Assembly: GCA_029263395.1 (NCBI GenBank)
Contig: JAJCXO010000112.1
Location: forward strand, 50,993-114,992
Length of the DNA: 64,000 nucleotides
Origin: Acidobacteriota bacterium
Lineage (GTDB): Bacteria > Acidobacteriota > Thermoanaerobaculia > Multivoradales > J023
Reading direction: 5' to 3'
In this document: in pieces, positions 18,313-27,419 of the stretch
How positions within the stretch are numbered: the stretch's first letter is position 1
Layout of the letters: each line of letters begins with the position of its first letter
Position numbers and translations under genes: made by a program
Notes under the pieces: generated by a model
What the model was told of the DNA's origin: nothing
What the model saw: only the letters and a program-made list of their open reading frames with translations
Database searches by the model: none

Positions 18313-19809
18313 TCACGGGAGCGCGTACTTGGCACGAATGTCGCTCGGTTTGTTGCCGTTCGATCCCGCCAGCTCGAGCTCGGTTTGAATAGGCTCGTAA
18401 CGGAAGCCTTGAGCAAGGCCAAGAAATCCCAGCCCGTTCTGCAGATCGTCACCATAGTCGAAGCCATCAACTTGCACATGATCGTTGGTCGTCAATCCAA
18501 TCGCAGTGGGATCAATGTCCAGCACATTGGCTTTCCTCGAACCGCCGGTTCCGATTCCCTCGTATAGACTCCCCTGATCGTCGATATTCGGGTAAGCGGG
18601 ACCGTTCGAATAAACCGCGGTTTGTTCGAAGCGAAAGTGCTGATAGTTCGGAATATTGGTTCCTAGATAACTTCGGAAAAAGAACGCCAAAGCGTAGTGA
18701 TCGGCCATCGCGGAGACGTTGGCAGCGCCGGTGTCGATTGCAAAGTCGGGAATGGTCTTGGTGCACGCGCTCGCTCCGGACGGTTTACCGAAGCTCGCCC
18801 ATCCATGCCCTTTTTGGGCGCTCACCAGTAGCCGGGCTCGGTAGCCTGATTGCAGCAGCTCGTCAAAGAAATTGATCGTACCCTTCGCCGACGGCGCGTC
18901 GGGATCGTAGAAAATCTTGTTGTTGTAGACTGGGGAAAGATCGTCAAGGAGGCCAGTGACAACCACTGTTGGCACGTCACTATGCGACGCTAGAACCGGT
19001 TCACCAGTGTCATGAGTGCCGAATCCGACGATAGCTCCGACAACTTGAATGTTGGCTGCCGGGTAAGCGTGCGTGTGCACGGTGCGGGAAACCAGCGAGC
19101 CTCCAGCACTATTGCCGGCCGCCACATATACCGGTGCGGATTTCCCGTGGTCCACGAAAACTTTTGAAACTGCTTGGCCACTGAACCAACGTCCATGCCC
19201 GTTGGAGTTGGTGTTGTAGTGCTGCCACGCCTGCTGGGCGTCCGCGAGTGCCATATCGGTTGCGGTCACGAAACGCTGCGCTTCGAGCGGCGAAATCTCA
19301 GCCTCGCCTCCTGGCGATCCGCTGCCGTCTCCCCACCAACCTCGTCGGTAGCCGATGATCAAACCATGAAAGCCCTGCTGTAGCCATTCCTCGATGTGGT
19401 ACGGAGGGCAAACGCCGTTGGCTGACCCATTCTGGTAGCCACCGCCGTGATAAAAAATCACGGTCGCCTTGTTCATGTTGGTGTCTTTCTTTTGAGGCGC
19501 ATAATAATCGTAGAACAAAACTTGCGAATCGCCGAGGGCATTGAGCTTTACCGAGTCTGTTGCGCTACCGAACGCCGGTATCTGTCGATACGAGCCATCC
19601 GGCTGTTGGATCATCAACGTGGACTCCGCTGTACTGACAGAGCTGTAGTAAAAACGTGCTGTCAAGAAGGTGCTGCCATCGTCCAGCCCCCCAGAGCCAG
19701 GCTGTCCGACACTGCCGGCGGCCCAGACATCACCTGTCGCCAGCAAGGCCAGAAGTGCCGCCAGAGCTCCGCCACCGAAAGCGGTTCGAATCAAGTTGGT
19801 CTGCTTCAT
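18313..19809 (-). CDS. Secreted alpha/beta-hydrolase, HSL-type esterase
   Basis: The 498-residue precursor has a signal peptide ending near DVWA-AG (~30). Hallmarks of the hormone-sensitive-lipase family are visible: oxyanion motif YHGGGY (His ~121), nucleophile motif GNSAGG (Ser ~234), an acidic residue in LLDDLSP (~289) and His in KGHGW (~335). It is likely a periplasmic or secreted carboxylesterase; the substrate is unknown. The C-terminal ~150 residues beyond the hydrolase core have no recognised domain. The second of two closely spaced ATGs (19809) has GAGG at correct spacing, while at the first (19815) it directly abuts the codon. Confidence 0.8.
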   Translation of the reverse strand: MKQTNLIRTAFGGGALAALLALLATGDVWAAGSVGQPGSGGLDDGSTFLTARFYYSSVSTAESTLMIQQPDGSYRQIPAFGSATDSVKLNALGDSQVLFYDYYAPQKKDTNMNKATVIFYHGGGYQNGSANGVCPPYHIEEWLQQGFHGLIIGYRRGWWGDGSGSPGGEAEISPLEAQRFVTATDMALADAQQAWQHYNTNSNGHGRWFSGQAVSKVFVDHGKSAPVYVAAGNSAGGSLVSRTVHTHAYPAANIQVVGAIVGFGTHDTGEPVLASHSDVPTVVVTGLLDDLSPVYNNKIFYDPDAPSAKGTINFFDELLQSGYRARLLVSAQKGHGWASFGKPSGASACTKTIPDFAIDTGAANVSAMADHYALAFFFRSYLGTNIPNYQHFRFEQTAVYSNGPAYPNIDDQGSLYEGIGTGGSRKANVLDIDPTAIGLTTNDHVQVDGFDYGDDLQNGLGFLGLAQGFRYEPIQTELELAGSNGNKPSDIRAKYALP

Positions 19810-20019
19810 TTTCATCCTCGGGTTTCTGTTGGCTAGACTGGAGTCCTCTGAGACTTGGATACGCCAGCTCGAAGCGGAAGGTTCTTGACGTTCATCGCCT
19901 GCTTGATCGTGTCCTCTGTCCTTGCCGTTTCGAGGTACCTGCCCTGATACACTGGAGTCTGGCTAAACTGCACCGCCAATCCAGCAATAGCCGTGCCCCA
20001 CCTGTCCAGGAATCCCCAC

Positions 20020-21456
20020 GTGGAACTTCAAGACATCCATTTGCTAGTCGTTGACGACAACGAGAGCAATCGCGACATCATCTCGCGGCAGCTGATACGC
20101 CGTGGCTACAACGTCGTCTTGGCAGAAAATGGAGAACAGGCCCTTGCTACTGTCGGGAGTCGAAAGATCGACCTCATCATCCTCGACATCATGATGCCAG
20201 GGATCGACGGCCTCGAAGTTTTGCGTCGACTGCGCCAGAAACATAGCGCTGCGGAGTTGCCGATCATCATGGCGAGTGCCAAGTCGGACAGCCCAGACAT
20301 CGTCAAGTCTGCACAGCTGGGAGCCAACGACCATGTTGGTAAACCGCTCGATTTTGCGATCGTCTTGGCCAAGGTCCAGGCGCTACTCCTGCTCAAGGCA
20401 TCAGCTGGTAGCCCACCTTCTTCAGACGGCGAACCGAGCCTTGGGGAACTGAGGCCCGGCGTCCTGATGGCTGGCAACAAATACCGGCTGGACGAAAAAA
20501 TTGGTACCGGCACATTCGGGGCAGTGTACAAGGCACGGCATCTCGAGCTCGAGCTCGATGTCGCGATCAAGGTACTGCAACCCAGCGTGACCTCCAACGA
20601 CAATTCGCTGCAGCGGTTTCGCCAGGAGGGTGTTGCCGCGTGCCGCGTGCAGCACCCCAACGCAGTCACCATTTACGATGGCGGTGTAACAGAGGCAGGT
20701 GTTGCGTTCCTGGTCATGGAGCTGCTGCTGGGCGAGTCCCTGGCTCAAGTCCTCGAAGTTTCACAACGCCTGTCACCGCAACGGGCCAAGGAGATCCTGC
20801 AGCCAGTTTGCAACGTCTTGGCCGAGGCCCACGCCCAGGATCTGGTGCATCGCGACATCAAGCCCGAGAACATTTTCCTGCATCGGACGAACCGTGGCGA
20901 AGTCATCAAGGTGCTGGACTTCGGAATCGCTAAACTGGTCGGCGAGGCAGCGATTCGAGACAACCTGACCGCTGAGGGCTGGATCCTGGGAACCCCTGCC
21001 TACATCGCTCCCGAGCGTCTGTCGAGCCGCGGTTACGACGGGAAATCCGATGTTTATAGCCTGGGCATCATGCTGTTCGAGTTGCTGACCGGCAAACGGC
21101 CTTTCAACGCACCCAAGGACGATCCTATGGCGCTGATCACACTCCATGTCTACGAAGAGCCAGCGACCCTGCGTAGCATCTGTCCCGATCTGGCGCCAGA
21201 ACTCGAAGAGCCGATCGCTCAGGCACTGAGCAAAGATCCAGCGGATCGCCCCGATGCCCTGGCCTTCGCTCAAGCCTTTGCTCGCAGCATCGAGAACTGC
21301 GCTCCGACGTCAGAAAGTGATCGTCACCTGACCGGCAATGGCACCCGGGAAAGTGAACAGCTGACCACCAAGACGCTGTCGATCCGGGGTGCTGAGCGCC
21401 ACAGCAAGCCACGCTTGCTAGGAAATCTGCTAAAGAAGCTGACAGGCGCAGACTAG
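20020..21456 (+). CDS. Receiver domain-Ser/Thr protein kinase fusion
   Basis: Residues ~5-120 are a response-regulator receiver (VVDDNESNRD acidic pocket, phospho-acceptor Asp ~56 in LIILDIMMPG, Lys in VGKPLD). Residues ~150-410 are a complete Hanks-type kinase: GTGTFGAVYKA, VAIKVL, HRDIKPENIFL, DFGIAK, GTPAYIAPE. The short C-terminal tail has no transmembrane helix or PASTA domain, so it is cytosolic. The domain order suggests that a histidine kinase controls Ser/Thr phosphorylation. GTG 20020 has AGGA upstream at 9 bases; GTG 19993 would add nine residues. Confidence 0.88.
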   Translation: MELQDIHLLVVDDNESNRDIISRQLIRRGYNVVLAENGEQALATVGSRKIDLIILDIMMPGIDGLEVLRRLRQKHSAAELPIIMASAKSDSPDIVKSAQLGANDHVGKPLDFAIVLAKVQALLLLKASAGSPPSSDGEPSLGELRPGVLMAGNKYRLDEKIGTGTFGAVYKARHLELELDVAIKVLQPSVTSNDNSLQRFRQEGVAACRVQHPNAVTIYDGGVTEAGVAFLVMELLLGESLAQVLEVSQRLSPQRAKEILQPVCNVLAEAHAQDLVHRDIKPENIFLHRTNRGEVIKVLDFGIAKLVGEAAIRDNLTAEGWILGTPAYIAPERLSSRGYDGKSDVYSLGIMLFELLTGKRPFNAPKDDPMALITLHVYEEPATLRSICPDLAPELEEPIAQALSKDPADRPDALAFAQAFARSIENCAPTSESDRHLTGNGTRESEQLTTKTLSIRGAERHSKPRLLGNLLKKLTGAD

Positions 21457-21532
21457 GACAAATCTAGTCCAGGAACGCATCGAGCGCTCGGTCGCTCCAC
21501 GGAGCCTCCCTTCCACAGCCGAGAAGGCTATT

Positions 21533-23254
21533 CTAGTGACTGCTGTCGGGGACAACTTCTAGTTTCGGCGGCATATCTCCTGGCATCCCCGGCTGAACAA
21601 TCTCCCGGCCCTCCCGCTCTTTGGCTTCGCGCACGATTTCACGCACATCGGCTAGTAGCTGCTTAGCGTCGAAGACGATACCGTCCTTGATGGTGAACTT
21701 CACACCGCCGACGCGAACCGGCACATTGTCTTCGTTCAGTCGGATCGCTCCGGTGCCATAGAGCACTTTGAGATTGGCCAACGGGTTCTCTTCGACGACC
21801 ACCAAGTCGGCTAGTTTGCCCGGTTCGACACTGCCGATCTCGGCGGCTCTCCCCAATGCCTCGGCACCCTTGAGGGTGGCAGCACGGATCACCTCGATGG
21901 GATGGAAGCCGGCTTCACGCAGCAGTTCGAGCTCGCGAATGTAGTCGAAACCATACAGTTTGTAGATGAATCCAGAGTCTGAACCGGTCGCAACCCGGCC
22001 GCCACGGTTCTTGTAGTCGTTCAGAAAACGCATCCAAATCCGGTAGTTCTGCTTCCAGGCAACTTCATCTTCGGTTGACCAATCGAACCAATAGGAACCG
22101 TGGGCTTTACGGTGTGGCCGGTAGAAGTCCCAGAGGGATGGCAACGTGTGCTCCTCATGCCACTCGGCGCGACGCGCCCGCATCAGATCGCGGCTCGCTT
22201 CATAGATCGTAAGGGTCGGCACGATCGTAAAATCGAGACCGATCAACTCTTCTATTACCGCGTTCCATTTATCGCTTCCCGGCGCCGCCGCCTGACGCCA
22301 AAGACGACCAGCCTGCCCAAACCGGTGCTGCTCGTCGTTGTAGTTGTAGTCGAGCGGGTAGTCCTGAATCGTTCGGTCCTCGAACAGCGCTTCCGGTAAG
22401 CCGTACCAATGTTCCATCGTCGTCAAGCCCCAGCGTGCGGTGGTCAGCACATTAACCCGTGCAACGTCGACTTGGGCATGATGGCAGGCAGTACGCAGTC
22501 CCTTTTCGTTAGCGGTTTCGATTGCGGCATGCATGATGTCGGGTCGATAGCCGAAGAACTTGAGTCCATCAGCGCCCCTCGCTGCAACCCCCGAGACCCA
22601 GTCACGCGCCTGTTGAGGAGTTGTGAAGGGGTCGTCACGATCCGAACCAAACGCAAGATAAGCCTCGATCCGCGGGGCGGTAATCTCATTGGCTCGACTC
22701 TTCGCCTTGTGCTCGAGGCAAAAGTCGAGGCCATCACCACAGTAGGGGTCACGAATGGTCGTAATCCCGTGGCCCATCCACAGCTTGAAGACATACTCCG
22801 CCGGGGTCCCTTGGTGTTTGCCACCGATGTGACCATGCATGTCGACAAAACCTGGCAAGACATACATCCCCGAGACATCGATCTCCCGCCCGGCCTCGCT
22901 CGCCTTCGGTCGATCCCCGGGATCGATCGCCACGCCAGGATTGCCGACGCTCCTGATCGCAACGATGCGATTGTTCTCAACCACGATGTCCACCGGCCCA
23001 ATCGGCGGCGAGCCGGTACCATTGATCAACGTCCCACCACGCAAGATGAGGCGATCGTAAGGCCCATCTCCTTCTGCTCTGGGGGGAGCTGGCAAAATGG
23101 TCTCGGGCTCGGGCGAGACAGCATCTGCCGGGGCAGTGCCCGGCGAGACAGTGTCCGACGAGACAGTCTCTGGAAGAACGGCCTCTTGCGCCGATGCCAT
23201 GGCTACGCTGAACGCACAGAATATTGCCAGGTGGCAGAGTCGAATCCACGGCAT
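21533..23254 (-). CDS. Secreted amidohydrolase family protein
   Basis: The 573-residue precursor has a signal peptide (MPWIRLCHLAIFCAFSVAMASAQ). A Ser/Thr/Val-rich linker of degenerate repeats (ETVSSDTVS, GTAPADAVS) follows. The metal-dependent TIM-barrel hydrolase core has LPGFVDMHGHIGG (HxH metal ligands), TACHHAQVD, MEHWYG and ATGSDSG (Asp), and ends with the small beta-sandwich domain (GKLADLVVVEENPL). It belongs to the imidazolonepropionase-like/prolidase-like group; the substrate is not predictable. GGAGGA lies upstream of the 23254 ATG, so the 21 extra upstream codons were left out. Confidence 0.85.
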   Translation of the reverse strand: MPWIRLCHLAIFCAFSVAMASAQEAVLPETVSSDTVSPGTAPADAVSPEPETILPAPPRAEGDGPYDRLILRGGTLINGTGSPPIGPVDIVVENNRIVAIRSVGNPGVAIDPGDRPKASEAGREIDVSGMYVLPGFVDMHGHIGGKHQGTPAEYVFKLWMGHGITTIRDPYCGDGLDFCLEHKAKSRANEITAPRIEAYLAFGSDRDDPFTTPQQARDWVSGVAARGADGLKFFGYRPDIMHAAIETANEKGLRTACHHAQVDVARVNVLTTARWGLTTMEHWYGLPEALFEDRTIQDYPLDYNYNDEQHRFGQAGRLWRQAAAPGSDKWNAVIEELIGLDFTIVPTLTIYEASRDLMRARRAEWHEEHTLPSLWDFYRPHRKAHGSYWFDWSTEDEVAWKQNYRIWMRFLNDYKNRGGRVATGSDSGFIYKLYGFDYIRELELLREAGFHPIEVIRAATLKGAEALGRAAEIGSVEPGKLADLVVVEENPLANLKVLYGTGAIRLNEDNVPVRVGGVKFTIKDGIVFDAKQLLADVREIVREAKEREGREIVQPGMPGDMPPKLEVVPDSSH

Positions 23255-23366
23255 TGTCGGAGTCCTCCGGGTCGGGATGTTCTGGTCAGGCGGTGTCGGG
23301 CTGTGTGGGAGGCGCAAAGTCTAACAGGCCAGCTCAGATAGGCCGACTCGGTATACCATCCCGTGT

Positions 23367-24533
23367 ATGACTCTGCAATTGATCGCAACATGTGGCCTCG
23401 GCCTCGAGGAACTCGTAGCACGAGAGCTCGCCGAACTCGGCGTTGCTGAAATCCAGCCTCAACGAGGCGCGGTGACTTTTCAAGGTAGCTGGCAGGACTG
23501 CTGGCGAGCCAACTGGCGCCTACGCACCGCCAATCGGGTACTGATGGAGCTTGGCCAGTGGCCCGGCGACGACGGCGACGCCCTAGCGGCTGGCGCCCGG
23601 GCATTGATTGGCAAACGCCGCGTTTATGGCCGCGGCGGGCCTGACGTTGGAGCCCTGCTCACTCCTGAGCGCACTTTCTCGATCCGTGCGACCACCAGCG
23701 CCTCCCGGATCCACGATGTCAGATGGGCAGCCCTCAAGGTCAAAGACGGTTTGGTAGACGGCCAACGGGACCGCTATCGTCGCCGTTCTTCGATCGACCG
23801 CGACCGACCGGATCTTCCCTTGCGAGTGCGACTAAATCGGGATCGTGCAACCCTGACCCTCGACACTTCCGGCGATCCCCTGGATCGACGGGGATATCGA
23901 GTCGTGACGTCCCAGGCACCCATGCGCGAGCAGCTCGCAGCAGCCTGCGTCTTGGCGGCGGACTGGAACGGACATGGACCGGTGGTGGATCCGATGTGCG
24001 GATCCGGCACTCTCTTGGCCGAAGCAGCGATGGTCGCCATGGGACGGGCGCCAGGAGCGTTGCGGGTAACTCGCTCAGCCTCGACCGGCTGGGCCTTCGA
24101 ACGCTTTCCGAGCTTCGACGCCGACGCATTCACCCGCATTCGCCAGGAGCCGATCCCGGCCCCCGGTCCGGATGTCGAGCTATTCGGCGTAGATCAGTCC
24201 CAGCAAGCCATCCATGCCAGCCTAGCCAATCTGGAACGCGCCGGCTTCGTTGATCGAGCGACGCTGGCCCCCGGAGATGCGTTTAAATTCGTGCCCCCGG
24301 CTGGTCCCGGTCTCTTCGTGGTCAATCCTGCCTACGGTGAGCGTCTCACCGAAGAACCGTTACAGTGGAAACGCCTCGGTGACTTGCTCAAGCAACACTA
24401 CAAGGGTTGGCGAGCAGTGGTACTCGCTGGCGGCGAGACCCTCGGTAAACCGATCGGCCTCAAGCCCAAACGCCGCATCCCAGTCAAGAACGGGCCACTT
24501 GAGGCGCGCATCTTGATTTTCGACATGTACTGA
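23367..24533 (+). CDS. THUMP-domain 23S rRNA guanine-N2 methyltransferase-like
   Basis: The 388-residue protein has an N-terminal ferredoxin-like plus THUMP region (GLGLEELVARELAELG, FSIRATTSASRIHDVRWAALKVKD). A Rossmann methyltransferase follows with the SAM site DPMCGSGTLLAEAA and LFGVDQSQQAI. This is the RlmL/YpsC-type layout, which makes m2G in 23S rRNA. The usual catalytic NPPYGER motif reads NPAYGERL, so Pro is replaced by Ala, a variation to check. It diverges from the amidohydrolase gene and is followed after 24 bases by an unknown gene on the same strand. Confidence 0.85.
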   Translation: MTLQLIATCGLGLEELVARELAELGVAEIQPQRGAVTFQGSWQDCWRANWRLRTANRVLMELGQWPGDDGDALAAGARALIGKRRVYGRGGPDVGALLTPERTFSIRATTSASRIHDVRWAALKVKDGLVDGQRDRYRRRSSIDRDRPDLPLRVRLNRDRATLTLDTSGDPLDRRGYRVVTSQAPMREQLAAACVLAADWNGHGPVVDPMCGSGTLLAEAAMVAMGRAPGALRVTRSASTGWAFERFPSFDADAFTRIRQEPIPAPGPDVELFGVDQSQQAIHASLANLERAGFVDRATLAPGDAFKFVPPAGPGLFVVNPAYGERLTEEPLQWKRLGDLLKQHYKGWRAVVLAGGETLGKPIGLKPKRRIPVKNGPLEARILIFDMY

Positions 24534-24557
24534 TCGACAACACGATACAATCTCTGA

Positions 24558-25613
24558 ATGCAGACGATTAGGAAGGGGTTTCCGGAGCTTGCGTCGCGCC
24601 TGCATTTGCTCATCACGCAGGTCGAAAGCGCCGACGTGCGGGTACCCGAAGATAGCGCCTTGATTAGTTTGGCAACCGATCTGGTGCCAAAAGTCACCCA
24701 TCTGCTGCGGGACGGAGTTCAGCTACTGGTCGATACCGAAGCCTTCTATCAGCCGACCTCAGGCCCAGCCTCGAACGATCCGCTCGACTCCCTGAGTCAA
24801 ATCGGCCTGCAGATCTCCACCGAGTTTGCGGCCCGCGATCTCAACGACATGGTGTTCTTCGCCCGCTCCGACCTCAGGAGCTCGCTCGAAGGTTTGATCG
24901 CTTCCGCCACCAACCGGCATGATCAGATGACACTGGCTTCCAATTGTGAAGGAGGTCTGCGACGCCTGCGTAAAGCGCTGATTTCGGTCGAATCATCGAT
25001 TTTCGAATTCGAGGGCAAGAAAGCCCCGGAACGTCACTGGTTCGACGTCGAGGTCTCACTCCAGATCCGGAAGCTTTATTGGAACCTGCGACGTGAGACC
25101 AGCAACCAGGACGGAGCTGTGGATCGATCGCTGGAAGCGCGGCTACGGCGTGTTCTCTACCGCATCTTGGCGTTCCGTGAACTCAGTGTCTACCCCTTCT
25201 TACGGGTTGACGACCGAGTCAACATGCGACAGCTCATGAAGAGAATACTGGATTGGCTCAACAGCAACGAACGTGACCCAGCGGTGGCACGACGGTTGTG
25301 GCAGGACTTGTCGAATTTCGCCGAGGTCCTGGTTCAGGTTTCACACCGGCAAGAGTTGCAGGATCACGATCTACGGCTCATCGCCAGGACCTATCGCACT
25401 CTCTTCCCGTTCGGTACCAAACGAAAGGCGGTTCCGGACGACTTGATAGTCGAACTGCAATCGGTGCTCGGGCTCGACGACGAACTCGATCGGCTGATCA
25501 CCAAGCGAGTCGTTAGCCCGGTCTCGGCATGGCGCCGACCACTCAAGCGCCTGCAAGAACAGCTCAGTCGGACCGGCGTGCTGACCGACACGCCGGACAT
25601 GTGGCCGCGCTGA
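24558..25613 (+). CDS. Hypothetical helical protein
   Basis: I do not recognise this 351-residue protein. It has no signal peptide or membrane segment. It is predicted almost entirely helical with many charged residues and repeated Leu/Ile heptads (LASRLHLLITQVE, GGLRRLRKALISVE, LIVELQSVLGLDDELDRLI). Conserved-looking patches are KKAPERHWFDVEVSLQIRKL and RVLYRILAFRELSVYPFLRV. Its position 24 bases after the methyltransferase gene suggests co-transcription. It could be a scaffold or regulatory protein. Confidence 0.6.
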   Translation: MQTIRKGFPELASRLHLLITQVESADVRVPEDSALISLATDLVPKVTHLLRDGVQLLVDTEAFYQPTSGPASNDPLDSLSQIGLQISTEFAARDLNDMVFFARSDLRSSLEGLIASATNRHDQMTLASNCEGGLRRLRKALISVESSIFEFEGKKAPERHWFDVEVSLQIRKLYWNLRRETSNQDGAVDRSLEARLRRVLYRILAFRELSVYPFLRVDDRVNMRQLMKRILDWLNSNERDPAVARRLWQDLSNFAEVLVQVSHRQELQDHDLRLIARTYRTLFPFGTKRKAVPDDLIVELQSVLGLDDELDRLITKRVVSPVSAWRRPLKRLQEQLSRTGVLTDTPDMWPR

Positions 25614-25648
25614 AGCTCACATCTAGAAAACCGGCTGATGCCCAGCAA

Positions 25649-26035
25649 TCACTCAGACGTTTCGTAGATCTTCACCAAGAACTCGAGCAGCTTGGCTCGA
25701 TCCTCCAGTGGCCAGGAGTCGAAGCGAACACCTCCAGCTACCCCTTTGTGGTACTGAACAGTTGCCGGCAAACGAGATAACTCTTGATCCTCCAGCTTGA
25801 AGCTGAGAAGAACCTCGGTGCCCACCAGTAGCTCTGGCGGCAACACCAACCCCAGGCCACGGGAGCTAATATCGATCGCATCAACCACCCAGGGTTGCGA
25901 AGCGATACTCGGGGCGTCGATAGCGACGAGCAAACCATGCACCGCTGCCCGCCGCGAACGGCGAATCCGCGGCGGCTTTTCCGCTTCCTCGACTTGCGTC
26001 AATCTCTGAGCTGGTCCGTCTTCAACCGCCATCAC
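25649..26035 (-). CDS. PilZ domain protein (c-di-GMP receptor)
   Basis: The 128-residue protein consists almost only of a PilZ domain. Both c-di-GMP-binding motifs are visible: the Arg-rich RxxxR patch (RIRRSRRAAV) and the (D/N)xSxxG motif (AIDISSRGLGLVLP). They are followed by beta-strands (TEVLLSFKLEDQELSRLPATVQYH) and a C-terminal helix. It probably acts as a stand-alone c-di-GMP effector on a partner not identifiable here. It converges on the hypothetical gene and lies alone on its strand. Confidence 0.85.
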   Translation of the reverse strand: MMAVEDGPAQRLTQVEEAEKPPRIRRSRRAAVHGLLVAIDAPSIASQPWVVDAIDISSRGLGLVLPPELLVGTEVLLSFKLEDQELSRLPATVQYHKGVAGGVRFDSWPLEDRAKLLEFLVKIYETSE

Positions 26036-26249
26036 ATCGTCCCCTCGTCTTGCCCTGCTAGATACCGTCCTCCGTGCGCTGATAGATGACTAGAAGGCGA
26101 TGGTAACCCAGCTTTCAGCTCGGAGTCGAATTCCTCGAATTCTGGCCAACAACAGCACTTCTATCGGTACTAGCGGGTGGCTACAGATAGATCGATGCTA
26201 AACTTTCGCAACTTCGAAAAAATCGCCGCTTCCGTCGAAGGGAGGTCCC

Positions 26250-27365
26250 ATGTCGCACGCACCACTGACACTCGGTATCGAGGAAGAGTACCAGATCATC
26301 GATCCCGAGACTCGGGAACTCAAATCCTACATCCAGGAATTCCTCGAACAAGGGCAGCTGGTTTTACACGACCAGATCAAGCAGGAGTTTCTACAATCTC
26401 AGGTGGAAGTCGGCAGCACCATCTGCCAGAACATCCAAGAGGTTCGGGAAGAGGTTGTCCGGTTACGCAGCTCGATTCACAAGCTGGCGGCCTCCAACGG
26501 ATTGCGAGTGGCAGCAGCCAGTACACATCCGTTCTCGGCCTGGTTGGCCCAGGACATTTCGATCGGTGAACGGTATACGAAGCTGCGCACCGACATGGCC
26601 GAACTCGCTCGCCGGATGTTGATCTTCGGCATGCACGTCCACGTTGGTATCGATGACAAGGAATTGATGATCGACGTCATGAACCAGGCTCGATACTTCC
26701 TGCCACATCTGCTTGCTCTTACTACCAGCTCTCCTTTCTGGGTCGGGCGAGATACCGGGCTCAAGTCGTATCGCACAGTGATCTTCGAAAGCTTGCCGCG
26801 TACTGGCCTGCCGCCTAGTCTCAAATCCTGGGCCGACTACAACGAATTTGTCGACACCCTGGTCGAGACCCACTGCATCGACGAGCCCACAAAAATTTGG
26901 TGGGACGTACGGCCGCATCCCAAGTTCCCGACCATCGAGTTCCGGGTGTGTGACATCTGCACCAAAATCGACGAAGCGGTCTGTATCGCGGCCCTGGTCC
27001 AAGCCATCGTCGCCAAACTGATCAAGCTGCGGCTCAACAATCAGTCGTGGCGTAAATATCGCCATCATCTAATCAACGAAAACAAGTGGCGCGCGGTTCG
27101 TTATGGCGTCCAGGGTCAGTTGATCGACTTCGGACGACGGATCGAGGTACCGATGAAAACCCTCGCTCACGAGATGCTCGAGTTCGTCGACGATGTGGTG
27201 GATGACCTCGGCAGCCGTAGCGAAGTCGAATACGTCAACACCATCCTGACCGGTGGTACGAGTGCCGATCGTCAGCTCGAGGTCTTCCGCAAGAGTGGCG
27301 GCGACTTCAAGGCGGTCGTTGACCACTTAGTGGCAGAAACCCAAGAAGGGTGCATTCTCGACTAG
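26250..27365 (+). CDS. Carboxylate-amine ligase, YbdK/GCS2 family
   Basis: The 371-residue protein belongs to glutamate-cysteine ligase family 2. It has the N-terminal LGIEEEYQIID, QSQVEVGS, and the core FGMHVHVGIDD and WWDVRPHPKFPTIEFRVCD motifs that bind ATP, magnesium and substrate. Family members form an amide bond between a carboxylate and an amine using ATP. Some have weak glutamate-cysteine ligase activity; the real substrates are mostly unknown. GGAGG precedes the ATG at ideal spacing. The length matches the family. It may be co-transcribed with the TAXI gene 54 bases downstream. Confidence 0.9.
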   Translation: MSHAPLTLGIEEEYQIIDPETRELKSYIQEFLEQGQLVLHDQIKQEFLQSQVEVGSTICQNIQEVREEVVRLRSSIHKLAASNGLRVAAASTHPFSAWLAQDISIGERYTKLRTDMAELARRMLIFGMHVHVGIDDKELMIDVMNQARYFLPHLLALTTSSPFWVGRDTGLKSYRTVIFESLPRTGLPPSLKSWADYNEFVDTLVETHCIDEPTKIWWDVRPHPKFPTIEFRVCDICTKIDEAVCIAALVQAIVAKLIKLRLNNQSWRKYRHHLINENKWRAVRYGVQGQLIDFGRRIEVPMKTLAHEMLEFVDDVVDDLGSRSEVEYVNTILTGGTSADRQLEVFRKSGGDFKAVVDHLVAETQEGCILD

Positions 27366-27419
27366 ATTGCGGGCCTACCTGAAGCAACTACTGCAACGGG
27401 ATGGCCGACGGAGGACCTG

